A stretch of 64,000 nucleotides of DNA. Origin: Mycolicibacterium sp. CBMA 247. Lineage in GTDB: Bacteria > Actinomycetota > Actinomycetes > Mycobacteriales > Mycobacteriaceae. A program made the translations under genes and the position numbers. Position 1 is the first letter of the stretch. Each line of letters starts with the position of its first letter. The stretch lies in NCBI RefSeq assembly GCF_009729095.1, contig NZ_VTGX01000002.1, positions 744,001 to 808,000 on the forward strand. Direction: 5' to 3'. Shown here one piece after another: positions 1 through 14,007 of the stretch. Under the pieces are notes generated by a model. That model did no database searches. It was given only the letters and a program-made list of their open reading frames with translations, and had not been told where the DNA came from.

Positions 1-193
1 GCAGCATCTGCTCGCACAGGTACAGGACGCCTACGGGCCGCATCCACCCGGTGAATTCTGGGTGCCGCACCGGCTCGGCGGTTCAGCGCCGACGCTGGCC
101 GAGGCCAACCGGATGGACGCCGAGGAGGCTGCCGCGAAGGCGGCCAAGCGTGCGGCCGACGGACGTGCCGAGCCCACCGGGGCCCCGGGGTAA
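1..193 (+). CDS. 1-acyl-glycerol-phosphate acyltransferase-like protein, C-terminal fragment
   Basis: The open frame runs from base 2 to a TAA at 191-193, and its 5' part lies outside the window. The visible 63 residues match the C-terminal tail of the next gene: both carry a W-x-P-x-RLGG-x-APTLAEA segment followed by an Ala/Lys/Arg-rich end. It is therefore the end of a paralogous PlsC-type acyltransferase (Rv3814c-Rv3816c type). The catalytic HX4D region is not visible. The next gene starts 5 bases downstream, so the two are probably co-transcribed. Confidence 0.75.
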   Translation, partial: QHLLAQVQDAYGPHPPGEFWVPHRLGGSAPTLAEANRMDAEEAAAKAAKRAADGRAEPTGAPG

Positions 194-198
194 GCCGC

Positions 199-981
199 GT
201 GGAACCGGTTTTCCGGAGTTTGGAGATTGCCGCCAGGCTCGCGGTCCGGGCCACGGGAACCCGGATCACCTTCCACGGCTTGGACAATCTTCCCGCTACC
301 GGCGGCGCCGTCGTCGCCATCAACCACACCGGCTACGTCGACTTTCTTCCTGCCGCTCTGGCCACCACCGAGCGAGGCCGGCGCCTGCGGTTCATGATCA
401 AGGCCGAGATGGAGCAGGTGAAGGTCGTTGACTACCTGATCAAACACACGGGGGCGATCCCGGTGAACCGGCGAGCCGGCGCCGGGGCCTACGCCGCCGC
501 AGTGGACTCGTTGCGTCGCGGCGAGCTGGTCGGGGTGTACCCGGAGGCAACCATCAGCCGCAGCTTCGAGCTCAAGGACTTCAAGACGGGTGCGGCGCGG
601 ATGGCCCTGGAGGCCGACGTCCCGATCATTCCGCTGATCGTCTGGGGCGTGCACCGGATCTGGACCAAGGATCATCCGAAGGCATTGGGGCACAAGAAGT
701 TCCCGGTCACCGTCGAGGTGGGTGGGCCGATCGCGCCGAGCGGTCCGGCGAGCGAACTGGACGCGCGGCTGCGGACCGCGATGACGGGACTGCTGGACCG
801 GGTGCAGCGCGAATACCCGGCGCCCGCGGGCCAGTACTGGATGCCGCGCCGGCTCGGCGGGACCGCGCCGACGCTGGCGGAAGCCAAGCGGCTCGACGAG
901 GCTGAATTGGCCGAGCGCGCGCGTAAGCGCGAAGCGGCGGGGAGAAACCACGGGGCGAGCGAAGCGACGGGAAACAGTTGA
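199..981 (+). CDS. PlsC-type acyltransferase (Rv3814c/Rv3815c/Rv3816c family)
   Basis: 260 residues from a GTG start 5 bases after the upstream paralog. It shows the acyltransferase HX4D motif (NHTGYVDF, about residue 40) and a PEAT segment, the family's version of the FPEG phosphate-binding block, followed by a basic stretch. Such enzymes acylate lysophosphatidic acid or a related lysolipid at the cytoplasmic face of the membrane. The specific acceptor is unknown for the M. tuberculosis homologs. The tail repeats the RLGG-x-APTLAEA block of the preceding gene, so this is a tandem duplication. The stop overlaps the next start by one base (TGATG), implying translational coupling. Confidence 0.85.
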   Translation: MEPVFRSLEIAARLAVRATGTRITFHGLDNLPATGGAVVAINHTGYVDFLPAALATTERGRRLRFMIKAEMEQVKVVDYLIKHTGAIPVNRRAGAGAYAAAVDSLRRGELVGVYPEATISRSFELKDFKTGAARMALEADVPIIPLIVWGVHRIWTKDHPKALGHKKFPVTVEVGGPIAPSGPASELDARLRTAMTGLLDRVQREYPAPAGQYWMPRRLGGTAPTLAEAKRLDEAELAERARKREAAGRNHGASEATGNS

Positions 982-1805
982 TGAGTGCCGAGCGGACGCC
1001 GGGGCTCATTGCCACCGACGTGGACGGAACACTGCTCGACGAGGACGAGAAGGTCACTCCGCGAACCCGGGCGGCGGTGCAGGCCGCGGTCGAGGCCGGG
1101 GCGACGTTCATCCTGGCCACCGGCCGGCCGCCGCGGTGGGTGGCACCGGTGGTCGACGGCCTCGGCCTGGCGCCGATGGCGGTGTGCGCCAACGGCGCGG
1201 TGATCTACGACCCGGCTACCGACCGCATCGTGTCGGCGCACACGCTCTCGACCGACGTACTCGGTGAGCTCGCCGAGATCGCCACCCGGGTGATCCCTGG
1301 CGCGGGGCTGGCCGTGGAACGGGTGGGCCGCTCTGCGCACGACGCGGCGACCCCGCAGTTCGTCAGCTCGCCGGGATACGAGCACGCCTGGCTCAACCCG
1401 GACAACACCGAGGTGTCGGTCGAGGATCTGCTCAGCGCCCCGGCGGTCAAGCTGCTCATCCGCAAGGCCGGCGCGCGCAGTGCCGACCTGGCCGCCGAGC
1501 TACTCAAACACATTGGCTTACAAGGCGATATCACGTATTCGACCAACAACGGTCTGATCGAGGTGGTGCCGCTGGGGATCAGCAAGGCCACCGGCGTCGA
1601 GGAGTTGGCGGCACCGCTCGGGCTCACCGCGGCCGATATCGTCACCTTCGGCGACATGCCCAATGACATACCCATGCTGAGCTGGGCGGGGCGCGGTGTG
1701 GCGATGGGCAACGCCCACCCCGAGGCGGTGGCCGCGGCCGACGAGGTCACCGTGACCAATTCCGAGGACGGGGTGGCCCGCGTGCTGGAACGCTGGTGGT
1801 CCTGA
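981..1805 (+). CDS. HAD-superfamily (Cof-type) phosphatase, Rv3813c-like
   Basis: 274 residues from ATG 981, overlapping the previous stop by one base; a TTG three bases earlier is in frame but less likely. Motif I, DVDGTLLD, holds the nucleophile and acid/base aspartates near the N-terminus. A GFGDMPND-like motif IV (TFGDMPNDIPML) lies near residue 220 and binds Mg2+. The spacing leaves room for a C2 cap between them, as in Cof-type sugar-phosphate or nucleotide phosphatases. The substrate cannot be deduced. It is co-oriented with the acyltransferases and convergent with the amidase 21 bases away. Confidence 0.85.
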   Translation: MSAERTPGLIATDVDGTLLDEDEKVTPRTRAAVQAAVEAGATFILATGRPPRWVAPVVDGLGLAPMAVCANGAVIYDPATDRIVSAHTLSTDVLGELAEIATRVIPGAGLAVERVGRSAHDAATPQFVSSPGYEHAWLNPDNTEVSVEDLLSAPAVKLLIRKAGARSADLAAELLKHIGLQGDITYSTNNGLIEVVPLGISKATGVEELAAPLGLTAADIVTFGDMPNDIPMLSWAGRGVAMGNAHPEAVAAADEVTVTNSEDGVARVLERWWS

Positions 1806-1826
1806 CCCTCGGGCGTTTTCGCCAGC

Positions 1827-3455
1827 TCAGGTGATCCGGGTGAAGCGCTCCAGTTGCACGGGTTGCTCATCGGGCGATGGCGGGGGCAGTTCCACCGGCA
1901 CACCGTCGACGACGCGGGTGACCGTGCCCTTCTCGCGGTCGAAGTTCAGCGTGCCGTGCTGGAAGTTCTGCACGATCCACTGGGGCTCGGAGATCTCGGA
2001 GCTGGTCGGCAGGCCCAGGACTCCCCGCTCGAAGCCGAGCGTTCCCCACGCCTCATAGATGGCACCGGTCACCGGTTCGGCGCCGCTGTCGGGTGACCAG
2101 TACACGGCGCCGCGCTCGAAGGTGGCATAGCGGGCCGCCCCTTCGCCGGTGGTCTCGGGCGAGGTCGGGTTGCCCAGCAGGCCGCCCGGTCCGCCTGCGG
2201 CCTGCCAGCGGGTGTAGATGGCGCCGCCGCGCATCTGTTCGGCCAGGTCCTCGGGTCCGGGCGGCCGGTTGAACCGGGCGGCGATGTCGCGGATGCGGTC
2301 CATCTCGGCGTAGGCCGCGTTGCCGGGGCAGTCGGTGATACCCACGTCGCGGTGCGTGAAGATCGTCGGCAGGGTCGGGGTGGCGCCGTGCGGGAAGTGG
2401 GTGAAGGTTCCGCCCGCGGAGGTCAGCACGACGGTGCCGTGCGGGTCGATGCGATCGAGGCCGAGGCGCCAGCCCAGAAGCCGGCCGGTATTGCGCACCT
2501 GGATCGGGGTGGGCGGCACGACATCGAAATCGCCGATCATCGCCACGCCCCAGGTGTCGACGTTGAAGCCGCCGGTGTGGGAACCCTCGACCGGCTTATC
2601 GATGCCGCCCGCGCGGCCCTCGAACACCTGGCCGTACTTGTCGACGAGGGCGTTGTAGGCGATGTCGCACCAGCCGAGGGTGCGGGTGTGGTACTCGTAG
2701 ATCGATCGGACCATGCCTGCCGAGTCCTCGGGGGCGTAGTCGTTGCTGCCCGCCGTGTGGTGCACGATTCCGGCTCGGATACCCTTGTCGTACACGGTGT
2801 TTCCGCATCGCATCGACTCGTCGGCACCCCACTGCGCGCGACCGATGATGGTCGGTGGTTGGCCGGGTGCGGTGACGGCGGCCGGTAGCGCTACGACGTC
2901 GACCGGGGATTGGGGCGGGCTGATCAGCACCGCGCTGACGTTCTGGCCGATGGGTGCTTCGACGTTGGCGGGCACGTAGCCGAGGGCTGGCTTGGCCAGT
3001 CCGGGCTTCCCCGGTTTCCCTGGCTTCCCGGGCGGCGGCGGGGTGGGTGCCTGCGGTGCGCGGGTGACGGCGATCTGCACGGTGGTGGTGCGGCCGACGA
3101 ACACCGGCTCGGTGCCCCGTGGGCCCGGAGTGTCGGTGCCGACCCCGTCGAGGTTCTCGGCCTGGTACCAGGGTCCCCAGGTGCCGTCGTCCTTGCGGGC
3201 CCGAACCCGTGCGGAGGTGCCACGAAGATCCGGTGAGGTGAGCGCGACCATCGAGAACGGGGTGTCCTGATGGATCTCGCGGATGCTCTCTCCCGCGGCG
3301 AGGTTGTCGAGCGGTTGCTGTGTGAGCATCGGCGCAGCGTTCGATGGGCTGCGTTGTTCGCCCGAATCGGACCCGGCTATCGCCCACGGCACGATCACGA
3401 CCGTCGCCGCAATTGCGGTGAAGAGAATCGACGGCGCGGAGCGGCGGGACTGCAC
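1827..3455 (-). CDS. Secreted N-acetylmuramoyl-L-alanine amidase with LGFP repeats (Rv3811-like)
   Basis: 542 residues from a GTG. An N-terminal hydrophobic signal (residues 8-27) is followed by a domain of unknown role and a Pro/Gly/Lys linker with repeated GKP units at 143-152. The PGRP/amidase-2 domain spans about 203-395: His232/His233 in VHHTAG, His368 in THRD and Cys376 in DCPG are the expected Zn ligands. The C-terminus has at least two LGFP-type wall-binding repeats (about 410-510). The protein should cut the stem peptide from muramic acid outside the membrane. Length matches the M. tuberculosis homolog. No Shine-Dalgarno is seen; paired direct repeats sit 5 bases upstream of the start. 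Confidence 0.85.
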   Translation of the reverse strand: MQSRRSAPSILFTAIAATVVIVPWAIAGSDSGEQRSPSNAAPMLTQQPLDNLAAGESIREIHQDTPFSMVALTSPDLRGTSARVRARKDDGTWGPWYQAENLDGVGTDTPGPRGTEPVFVGRTTTVQIAVTRAPQAPTPPPPGKPGKPGKPGLAKPALGYVPANVEAPIGQNVSAVLISPPQSPVDVVALPAAVTAPGQPPTIIGRAQWGADESMRCGNTVYDKGIRAGIVHHTAGSNDYAPEDSAGMVRSIYEYHTRTLGWCDIAYNALVDKYGQVFEGRAGGIDKPVEGSHTGGFNVDTWGVAMIGDFDVVPPTPIQVRNTGRLLGWRLGLDRIDPHGTVVLTSAGGTFTHFPHGATPTLPTIFTHRDVGITDCPGNAAYAEMDRIRDIAARFNRPPGPEDLAEQMRGGAIYTRWQAAGGPGGLLGNPTSPETTGEGAARYATFERGAVYWSPDSGAEPVTGAIYEAWGTLGFERGVLGLPTSSEISEPQWIVQNFQHGTLNFDREKGTVTRVVDGVPVELPPPSPDEQPVQLERFTRIT

Positions 3456-3459
3456 GGAC

Positions 3460-3492
3460 TGATGTTACGTATGAGTCTGATGTTACGAATGA
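3460..3492 (-). promoter_or_regulatory. Tandem direct repeats in the amidase promoter
   Basis: Two copies of a 15-base unit (TGATGTTACG[T/A]ATGA read on the plus strand) lie at 3460-3474 and 3478-3492, with an 18-base period and one mismatch. They end 4 bases from the GTG of the amidase gene, so they overlap its promoter or a leaderless transcript start. Tandem GTAAC-containing repeats are typical of response-regulator sites such as MtrA, but the identity of the binder is inference. Confidence 0.45.
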
Positions 3493-3526
3493 TTCGACAC
3501 GGTCCGCGCGCCGTATTTCCCCGCAA

Positions 3527-3561
3527 CGGCACCGCAGAGCCACCTGGCTTCTGCGGTGCCG
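3527..3561 (-). terminator. Hairpin terminator downstream of erp
   Basis: A perfect 12-base outer stem (CGGCACCGCAGA paired with TCTGCGGTGCCG) continues after a one-base bulge into a GCC/GGC inner stem with a four-base loop. It lies 22 bases past the erp stop and before the amidase promoter. No long T tract follows on either strand, as is common in mycobacteria. Confidence 0.7.
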
Positions 3562-3582
3562 TTCTTGTAACCGGGTCTCTAC

Positions 3583-4515
3583 TTACGGGGTCGGCGGTGC
3601 GGGGACCGGCGCGGGCACCGGAGGCTTCATCGCCGAGGTGATCGCCGGGAGCACCATGCCCTTGAGCAGGTCGATGGCCTGGCCGGCGCCGAGCTGCTGG
3701 GCCGCGCTGGACAGGTCGCCGAACAAACCGCCGCCGCCGCTGCTGGTGGTGGCCGGCATTGCCGACAGCGAAGGATCGGCGCCCAGTAGCGGGTAGGTCC
3801 CCGCGCTGGGATCCAGCCCGATCGGGGCCGAGATCGGCACCTCACCCGGGGTGGGCAGCCCGCCGCCCAGCGACGGTTCGAGGCCCACCGGTGAGGTGGT
3901 CAGGCCCGTACCGCCCAGCCCGGTGGGCGAGGTGGTCAGCCCGCCCAGTCCGGCACCGGCCGGTGTCAGTGCCGGGTTGGTGAGCCCCCCGGTCGTCGGC
4001 GCAGTCAGCGCCGGGTTGGTGAGCGAGCCGGTCGCCGTGGGGTTGGTGAGACCCGGATCGGTGAGTGACCCGGCCGGCGAGGTCAGCGCAGGTGACAGGC
4101 CATTGGGGCTGGTCAGCCCTGCCTCGGGGGAGGTCAGGCCCGGGGAGGTCAGGCCCGGGGAGGTCAGACCGGGTGACGTGAGGCCCGGCGAGGTGAGGCC
4201 GGGTGACATCAGGCCCGGCGAGGCCAGCCCCGGTGAGGTCAGGGTCGGCGAGCCCAGGGTCGGCGTCGGGGTCGAGCCCGTCAGCAGGCTGTTCGGCATC
4301 GGCGGCAGGTTGATGCCGAACTGGGACAGGCCCTGCGAGAGCGCGGACATCAGCTCGCCCGGGAGGTCGGTGACCAGCGCGGCCTGGGTGAACTCGCGCT
4401 CCTGGGGCGCGGGGGAAAGCTGCGACATCGCAACTATGGCGACTGGACTTGCGACTGCCACTGCGGCGACTGCGCTCATGGCTGTCGAGAGCTTGCGTCG
4501 ACGGCGGTTCGGCAC
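3583..4515 (-). CDS. erp: Exported repetitive protein Erp (PirG)
   Basis: 310 residues from GTG 4515, chosen because an AGGAGA box lies just upstream and the product starts with a typical basic-then-hydrophobic signal peptide (RRRRK, then a segment ending near residue 30). The middle holds an array of PGLTS-type pentapeptides (about residues 85-140), followed by degenerate LTNPAL/LTTSP units. A C-terminal hydrophobic region (about 255-300) and a Pro-rich end follow. Erp is a surface-exposed mycobacterial protein needed for envelope integrity and virulence; its molecular role is unclear. The repeat count varies between species. It is divergent from glf. Confidence 0.9.
   Translation of the reverse strand: MPNRRRRKLSTAMSAVAAVAVASPVAIVAMSQLSPAPQEREFTQAALVTDLPGELMSALSQGLSQFGINLPPMPNSLLTGSTPTPTLGSPTLTSPGLASPGLMSPGLTSPGLTSPGLTSPGLTSPGLTSPEAGLTSPNGLSPALTSPAGSLTDPGLTNPTATGSLTNPALTAPTTGGLTNPALTPAGAGLGGLTTSPTGLGGTGLTTSPVGLEPSLGGGLPTPGEVPISAPIGLDPSAGTYPLLGADPSLSAMPATTSSGGGGLFGDLSSAAQQLGAGQAIDLLKGMVLPAITSAMKPPVPAPVPAPPTP
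4126..4256. repeat. 15-bp tandem repeat array encoding PGLTS pentapeptides
   Basis: Within erp, about eight near-identical 15-base units (plus-strand form close to GAGGTCAGGCCCGGG) run head to tail. They encode PGLTS/PGLMS/PGLAS. This array is the most repetitive stretch of the window and is prone to slippage. Confidence 0.8.
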
Positions 4516-7945
<3,430 letters not shown>

Positions 7946-7946
7946 G

Positions 7947-8483
7947 ATGACCGATGCCCCGCGCGGCGAGGACGCCGTGTTGGTAGCCGTGCAGTCCGCC
8001 CTGGCCACCCGGCCCGGCGTGCTGACCGGCGCGCGTGCGCTGTCACATTTCGGTGAGCACAGTCTGGGTTGGCTCGCGGTCGCGGCCGCGGGTGCGCTGG
8101 CCCAGCCGGCCAAGCGCAAGTCATGGTTGGCGGTGGGTGCCGGGGCGTTCCTGGCCCATGCCGCCGCCGTCCTGATCAAGCGGGTGGTGCGCCGTGAGCG
8201 GCCGCACCATCCCGATATCGCCGTGAACGTCGGGACGCCGAGCCGGTTGAGTTTCCCGTCGGCACATGCCACCTCGACCACCGCGGCCGCCGTGCTGTTG
8301 GCCCGGACCACTGGTCTGCCGCTGCGGGCGGCGCTGGTGGTGCCGATGGCACTGTCGCGCCTGGTGTTGGGCGTGCACTATCCGACCGACGTGCTCACCG
8401 GCGTGGCCGTCGGGACGCTGGTCGGTTCTGTCGTCGGAAATACCGCCGGTGTCGGGCCGAAGGAGACCGTGGCCAATGAGTGA
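7947..8483 (+). CDS. PAP2-family phosphatase (Rv3807c-like)
   Basis: 178 residues, starting one base after the glfT2 stop. All three PAP2 signatures are present: KRVVRRERP (K78-P86), PSAH (104-107) and SRLVLGVHYPTD near residue 140, in a small multi-helix membrane protein. The position immediately before ubiA supports the assignment to dephosphorylation of decaprenyl-phosphoryl-5-phosphoribose in DPA synthesis, as proposed for Rv3807c. Redundant phosphatases are known, so the role is inferred. Confidence 0.9.
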   Translation: MTDAPRGEDAVLVAVQSALATRPGVLTGARALSHFGEHSLGWLAVAAAGALAQPAKRKSWLAVGAGAFLAHAAAVLIKRVVRRERPHHPDIAVNVGTPSRLSFPSAHATSTTAAAVLLARTTGLPLRAALVVPMALSRLVLGVHYPTDVLTGVAVGTLVGSVVGNTAGVGPKETVANE

Positions 8484-9417
8484 GGAAGCGCAGCTGGAGG
8501 CCGGCCCGCCGAAGAATCTGGCCGAAGGGCTGATCAAGGCGGTTCGTCCGCGCCAGTGGATCAAGAACCTGCTCGTGCTGGCCGCGCCGCTGGCCGCGGT
8601 CGGCAGCGGGATCGAGTACAACTACGCGGACCTCGGCTACAAGGTGTCGATCGCCTTCGTGGTGTTCTGTCTGGCCGCGTCGTCGATCTACCTCATCAAT
8701 GACGCCCGCGACGTCGAGGCCGACCGCGCCCATCCCACGAAACGGTTCCGGCCCATCGCCGCCGGTGTGGTGCCTGAGTCGCTGGCCTACGTGCTGGCCA
8801 TCGTGCTCGGGCTGGCCTCGCTCGGCATCTCGTGGCTGCTGACACCGAACCTGGCATTGGTGATGGCGGTCTACATCGCCATCCAGCTGGCGTACTGCTT
8901 CGGTCTCAAGCACCAGGCGGTGCTCGACATATGCATCGTGTCCTCAGGCTTCCTGATCCGCGCCATCGCCGGTGGCGTGGCCGCCGATATCCCGCTGTCG
9001 CAGTGGTTCCTGCTGGTGATGGCCTTCGGCTCGCTGTTCATGGCGGCCGGAAAGCGGTACGCCGAGCTGCAGTTGGCCGAGCGCACCGGCGCCAAGATCC
9101 GCAAGTCGCTGGAGAGTTACACGAGCAGCTACCTGCGCTTCGTGTGGACGTTGTCGGCCACCGCCGTCGTGCTCTGCTACGGCCTGTGGGCGTTCGGGCG
9201 CGACAGTGCCAACGGCGCGTTGGGGCTCGACGGCCAGGACGCGTCGTGGTATGCGATCACAATGGTTCCGTTCACCGTCGCGATCCTGCGTTACGCGGTC
9301 GACATCGACGGTGGCATCGCCGGTGAGCCTGAGGAGATCGCGCTGAAAGACCGAGTGCTGCAGATTCTGTTCCTGGCCTGGATCGGAACCATCGGTGCGG
9401 CCATCTACTTCAGCTGA
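8476..9417 (+). CDS. ubiA: Decaprenyl-phosphate phosphoribosyltransferase UbiA
   Basis: 313 residues from ATG 8476, inside the end of the PAP2 gene (8-base overlap), with AGGAG eight bases upstream. Polytopic UbiA-fold prenyltransferase: first Asp motif NDARDVEAD (75-83), second at DIDGG near residue 275. It joins PRPP to decaprenyl phosphate, the first committed step towards the arabinose donor DPA. The motifs are intact. Mutations in this gene raise ethambutol resistance in M. tuberculosis. Confidence 0.95.
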   Translation: MSEEAQLEAGPPKNLAEGLIKAVRPRQWIKNLLVLAAPLAAVGSGIEYNYADLGYKVSIAFVVFCLAASSIYLINDARDVEADRAHPTKRFRPIAAGVVPESLAYVLAIVLGLASLGISWLLTPNLALVMAVYIAIQLAYCFGLKHQAVLDICIVSSGFLIRAIAGGVAADIPLSQWFLLVMAFGSLFMAAGKRYAELQLAERTGAKIRKSLESYTSSYLRFVWTLSATAVVLCYGLWAFGRDSANGALGLDGQDASWYAITMVPFTVAILRYAVDIDGGIAGEPEEIALKDRVLQILFLAWIGTIGAAIYFS

Positions 9418-9421
9418 CCGG

Positions 9422-11467
9422 TTGACTTTCCGCCGGCGGGCCGGCGAGATCAGCCTGAGCCGCCTGGCGGGCGGCGTGGGTGGCCGGTTGGCGCGGTGGC
9501 CGGTGTTTCCGTATGACATCTCGGTACGGATCAGCCTGTGGGTGAGCGTGGTCGTGGTCGCCGGGCTGTTCGGCTGGGGCGCCTGGCAGCGCCGCTGGAT
9601 CGCCGACGACGGTCTGATTGTGCTGCGCACAGTGCGAAACCTGTTGGCGGGCAACGGCCCAGTCTTCAACGCGGGCGAGCGGATCGAGGCCAACACCTCC
9701 ACCGCGTGGACCTACCTGGTGGCGCTGGGCGCATGGCTCGGCGGTCCGGTCCGGATGGAGTACGTGGCGCTGGCCTTTGCGCTGGCCCTCAGCGTGGCCG
9801 GGGTAGCCCTGGCGATGCTCGGCACCGGGCGGCTGTACGCCTCGAGCCTGCAGGGCCGCCGGGCGCTCCTGCTGCCAGCCGGTGCGCTGGTCTACATCGC
9901 CGTCCCGCCGGCCCGTGACTTCGCCACCTCGGGTCTGGAAAACGGTTTGGTGCTGGCCTATTTGGGCCTGCTGTGGTGGATGTTGGTGTGCTGGTCGCAG
10001 GCTCTGCGTGCGGCACCCGCGGCCGCCCGGCGCGGGACACCAAAGGGTGCGCCGAACCCGGTTCCGAGCCGGTTTTTCGAGGGATCACTGGCCGCTGTGG
10101 CCGGGCTGAGCGTGCTGGTCCGCCCTGAGTTGGCGTTGATCGGCGGCGGCGTGCTGGTCATGATGTTGATCGCGGCGCGCGGTTGGCGGCGCCGGGTCCT
10201 GATCGTGGTGGCCGGCGGGCTGCTGCCGGTCGCGTATCAGATCTTCCGGATGGGCTATTACGGACTGCTGGTGCCGGGCACCGCGGTGGCCAAGGATGCG
10301 TCGGGATCCAAGTGGACCCAGGGCCTGACCTATCTCACCAATTTCAACCACCCCTACCTGCTGTGGGTGCCGGTGATGCTGCTGGTCGCGCTCGGGGCGG
10401 TTCTGCTGACCACCAGGACCCGGCCGTGGTGGGTGCGCCATCAGGTGCCCGGGGGCTACGGCTGGCTGGCCCGCACTGTTCAAAGTCCTGCTGCTGTCGT
10501 GCTTTTCATGTTCGCCAGCGGATTGCTGCAGGGTATCTACTGGGTGCGCCAGGGCGGTGACTTCATGCACGGCCGGGTGCTGCTGACGCCGTTGTTCTGC
10601 ATGCTGATGCCGGTCGCGGTGATCCCCGTGGTGCTGCCCGATGGCACCAAGTTCACCAGGGAGACCGGCTATCTGCTGGCCGCGGCCACCAGTGTGCTGT
10701 GGGCCGCGGTGGTGGGCTGGTCGATCTGGGCCGCCAACTCGCAAGGCCTGGGAGCCGACGGCACGCGCGTCACCTACACCGGCATCGTCGACGAGCGCCG
10801 GTTCTACTCGCAGGCCACCGGACATGCGCACCCGCTGACCGCCGCGGACTACCTCGACTACCCGCGCATGCGTGCGGTGCTGACCGCGATCAACAACACC
10901 CCCGACGGGGCGCTGCTGTTGCCGTCGGGCAACTACGACCAGTGGGACGTCGTACCGGCTTATCCGCCTCCGCCTGATCTCACCCCGCAGGCCCGGCGGG
11001 CGCTGAACACCCCGCACACCGTGTTTTTCACCAACATGGGGATGCTGGGCATGAACGTCGGTCTCGACGTGCGGGTCATCGACCAGATCGGCCTGACGAA
11101 TCCACTGGCGACACACACCCAACGGCTGACCGACGGCCGCATCGGCCACGACAAGAACCTGTTCCCGGATTGGGCGGTGGCCGAGGGGCCGTTCCTCAAG
11201 ACCAGGCCCTACATCCCGCCGTACCTGGACGAGGAATGGATCTCCCAGGCGAAGGCGGCGCTGGAATGCCCGGCCACCGACGCGATGCTCAACTCGGTGC
11301 GCGCGGAAATGGACCCGCGGCAATTCCTGTCCAACCTGGTGCACGCGTACGAGTTCACCAAGTACCGGATCGACCGGGTGCCGCTCTATGAGTTGCAGCG
11401 ATGCGGCCTGCCGGTTCCCGACCCCAAGAACCCGCCGTATACCGGAATGCCGGCCACCGGCCCGTAA
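9422..11467 (+). CDS. aftB: Arabinofuranosyltransferase AftB
   Basis: About 681 residues if translation begins at TTG 9422, four bases after ubiA; a GTG at 9503, just before the conserved VRISLWVSV segment, is the main alternative. GT-C membrane enzyme with the family DD pair in RRWIADDGLI (residues 62-63 from 9422) in the first external loop, many transmembrane helices, and a C-terminal soluble domain from about residue 440. It adds the terminal beta-1,2 arabinose of arabinogalactan from DPA. A Pro/Ala-rich insert (about residues 200-225) looks absent from the M. tuberculosis protein as I recall it. Confidence 0.92.
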   Translation: MTFRRRAGEISLSRLAGGVGGRLARWPVFPYDISVRISLWVSVVVVAGLFGWGAWQRRWIADDGLIVLRTVRNLLAGNGPVFNAGERIEANTSTAWTYLVALGAWLGGPVRMEYVALAFALALSVAGVALAMLGTGRLYASSLQGRRALLLPAGALVYIAVPPARDFATSGLENGLVLAYLGLLWWMLVCWSQALRAAPAAARRGTPKGAPNPVPSRFFEGSLAAVAGLSVLVRPELALIGGGVLVMMLIAARGWRRRVLIVVAGGLLPVAYQIFRMGYYGLLVPGTAVAKDASGSKWTQGLTYLTNFNHPYLLWVPVMLLVALGAVLLTTRTRPWWVRHQVPGGYGWLARTVQSPAAVVLFMFASGLLQGIYWVRQGGDFMHGRVLLTPLFCMLMPVAVIPVVLPDGTKFTRETGYLLAAATSVLWAAVVGWSIWAANSQGLGADGTRVTYTGIVDERRFYSQATGHAHPLTAADYLDYPRMRAVLTAINNTPDGALLLPSGNYDQWDVVPAYPPPPDLTPQARRALNTPHTVFFTNMGMLGMNVGLDVRVIDQIGLTNPLATHTQRLTDGRIGHDKNLFPDWAVAEGPFLKTRPYIPPYLDEEWISQAKAALECPATDAMLNSVRAEMDPRQFLSNLVHAYEFTKYRIDRVPLYELQRCGLPVPDPKNPPYTGMPATGP

Positions 11468-11489
11468 CTGCGTCCTCGATTGACTGAGG

Positions 11490-11558
11490 AAGATCTGTGT
11501 GTTCGGTAACGCCCGGCCCGTCCGGGCCGATACCCAGACGAGCCTGTGCACAGATCTT
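11490..11558 (+). repeat. Large inverted repeat with internal hairpin before the antigen-85 paralog
   Basis: Perfect 10-base arms AAGATCTGTG (11490-11499) and CACAGATCTT (11549-11558) enclose 49 bases. The enclosed stretch itself contains a perfect 6-base stem, GGCCCG/CGGGCC, at 11515-11528. The right arm ends two bases before the first candidate ATG of the next gene. It can serve as an aftB terminator, a leader structure masking translation, or an operator. Confidence 0.65.
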
Positions 11559-11560
11559 GA

Positions 11561-12640
<1,080 letters not shown>

Positions 12641-12696
12641 GGGGCGACCAGGGACGACAACTGCTGCAGAAAAGCAACACGCGTTCGTGTGGTTGA

Positions 12697-13782
<1,086 letters not shown>

Positions 13783-13810
13783 GCGGACGGCAGGTAGCGA
13801 TCCAACGCAT

Positions 13811-13831
13811 ACCTAGGTAAAGCCACCTAGG
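13811..13831. repeat. Paired ACCTAGG direct repeats after fbpA
   Basis: Two ACCTAGG heptamers, each containing the palindrome CCTAGG, start 14 bases apart (13811 and 13825) between the fbpA stop and the terminator hairpin. No function is known to me. Confidence 0.35.
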
Positions 13832-13843
13832 CAAGATACGGAA

Positions 13844-13876
13844 GACGGCGGCGATCCCCACGGGGTCGCCGCCGTC
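13844..13876 (+). terminator. fbpA terminator hairpin
   Basis: An 11-base perfect stem (GACGGCGGCGA with TCGCCGCCGTC) extends past a single bulged T into a CCCC/GGGG inner stem with a two-base AC turn. It is followed by GTTT. It begins 61 bases after the fbpA stop and is the strongest hairpin in this intergenic region. Confidence 0.8.
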
Positions 13877-14007
13877 AGCCGTTTCCGGCGCCCGTTCATT
13901 GCCGCCCCGGCTGTGAGATCGATGTGGTTCACTACACGCGGGTTATGTGTGCGGAGGGCCCAGATGTGTGGGGGCACAGTTACCACCGGCAGCAGGAGAG
14001 GTTGACG

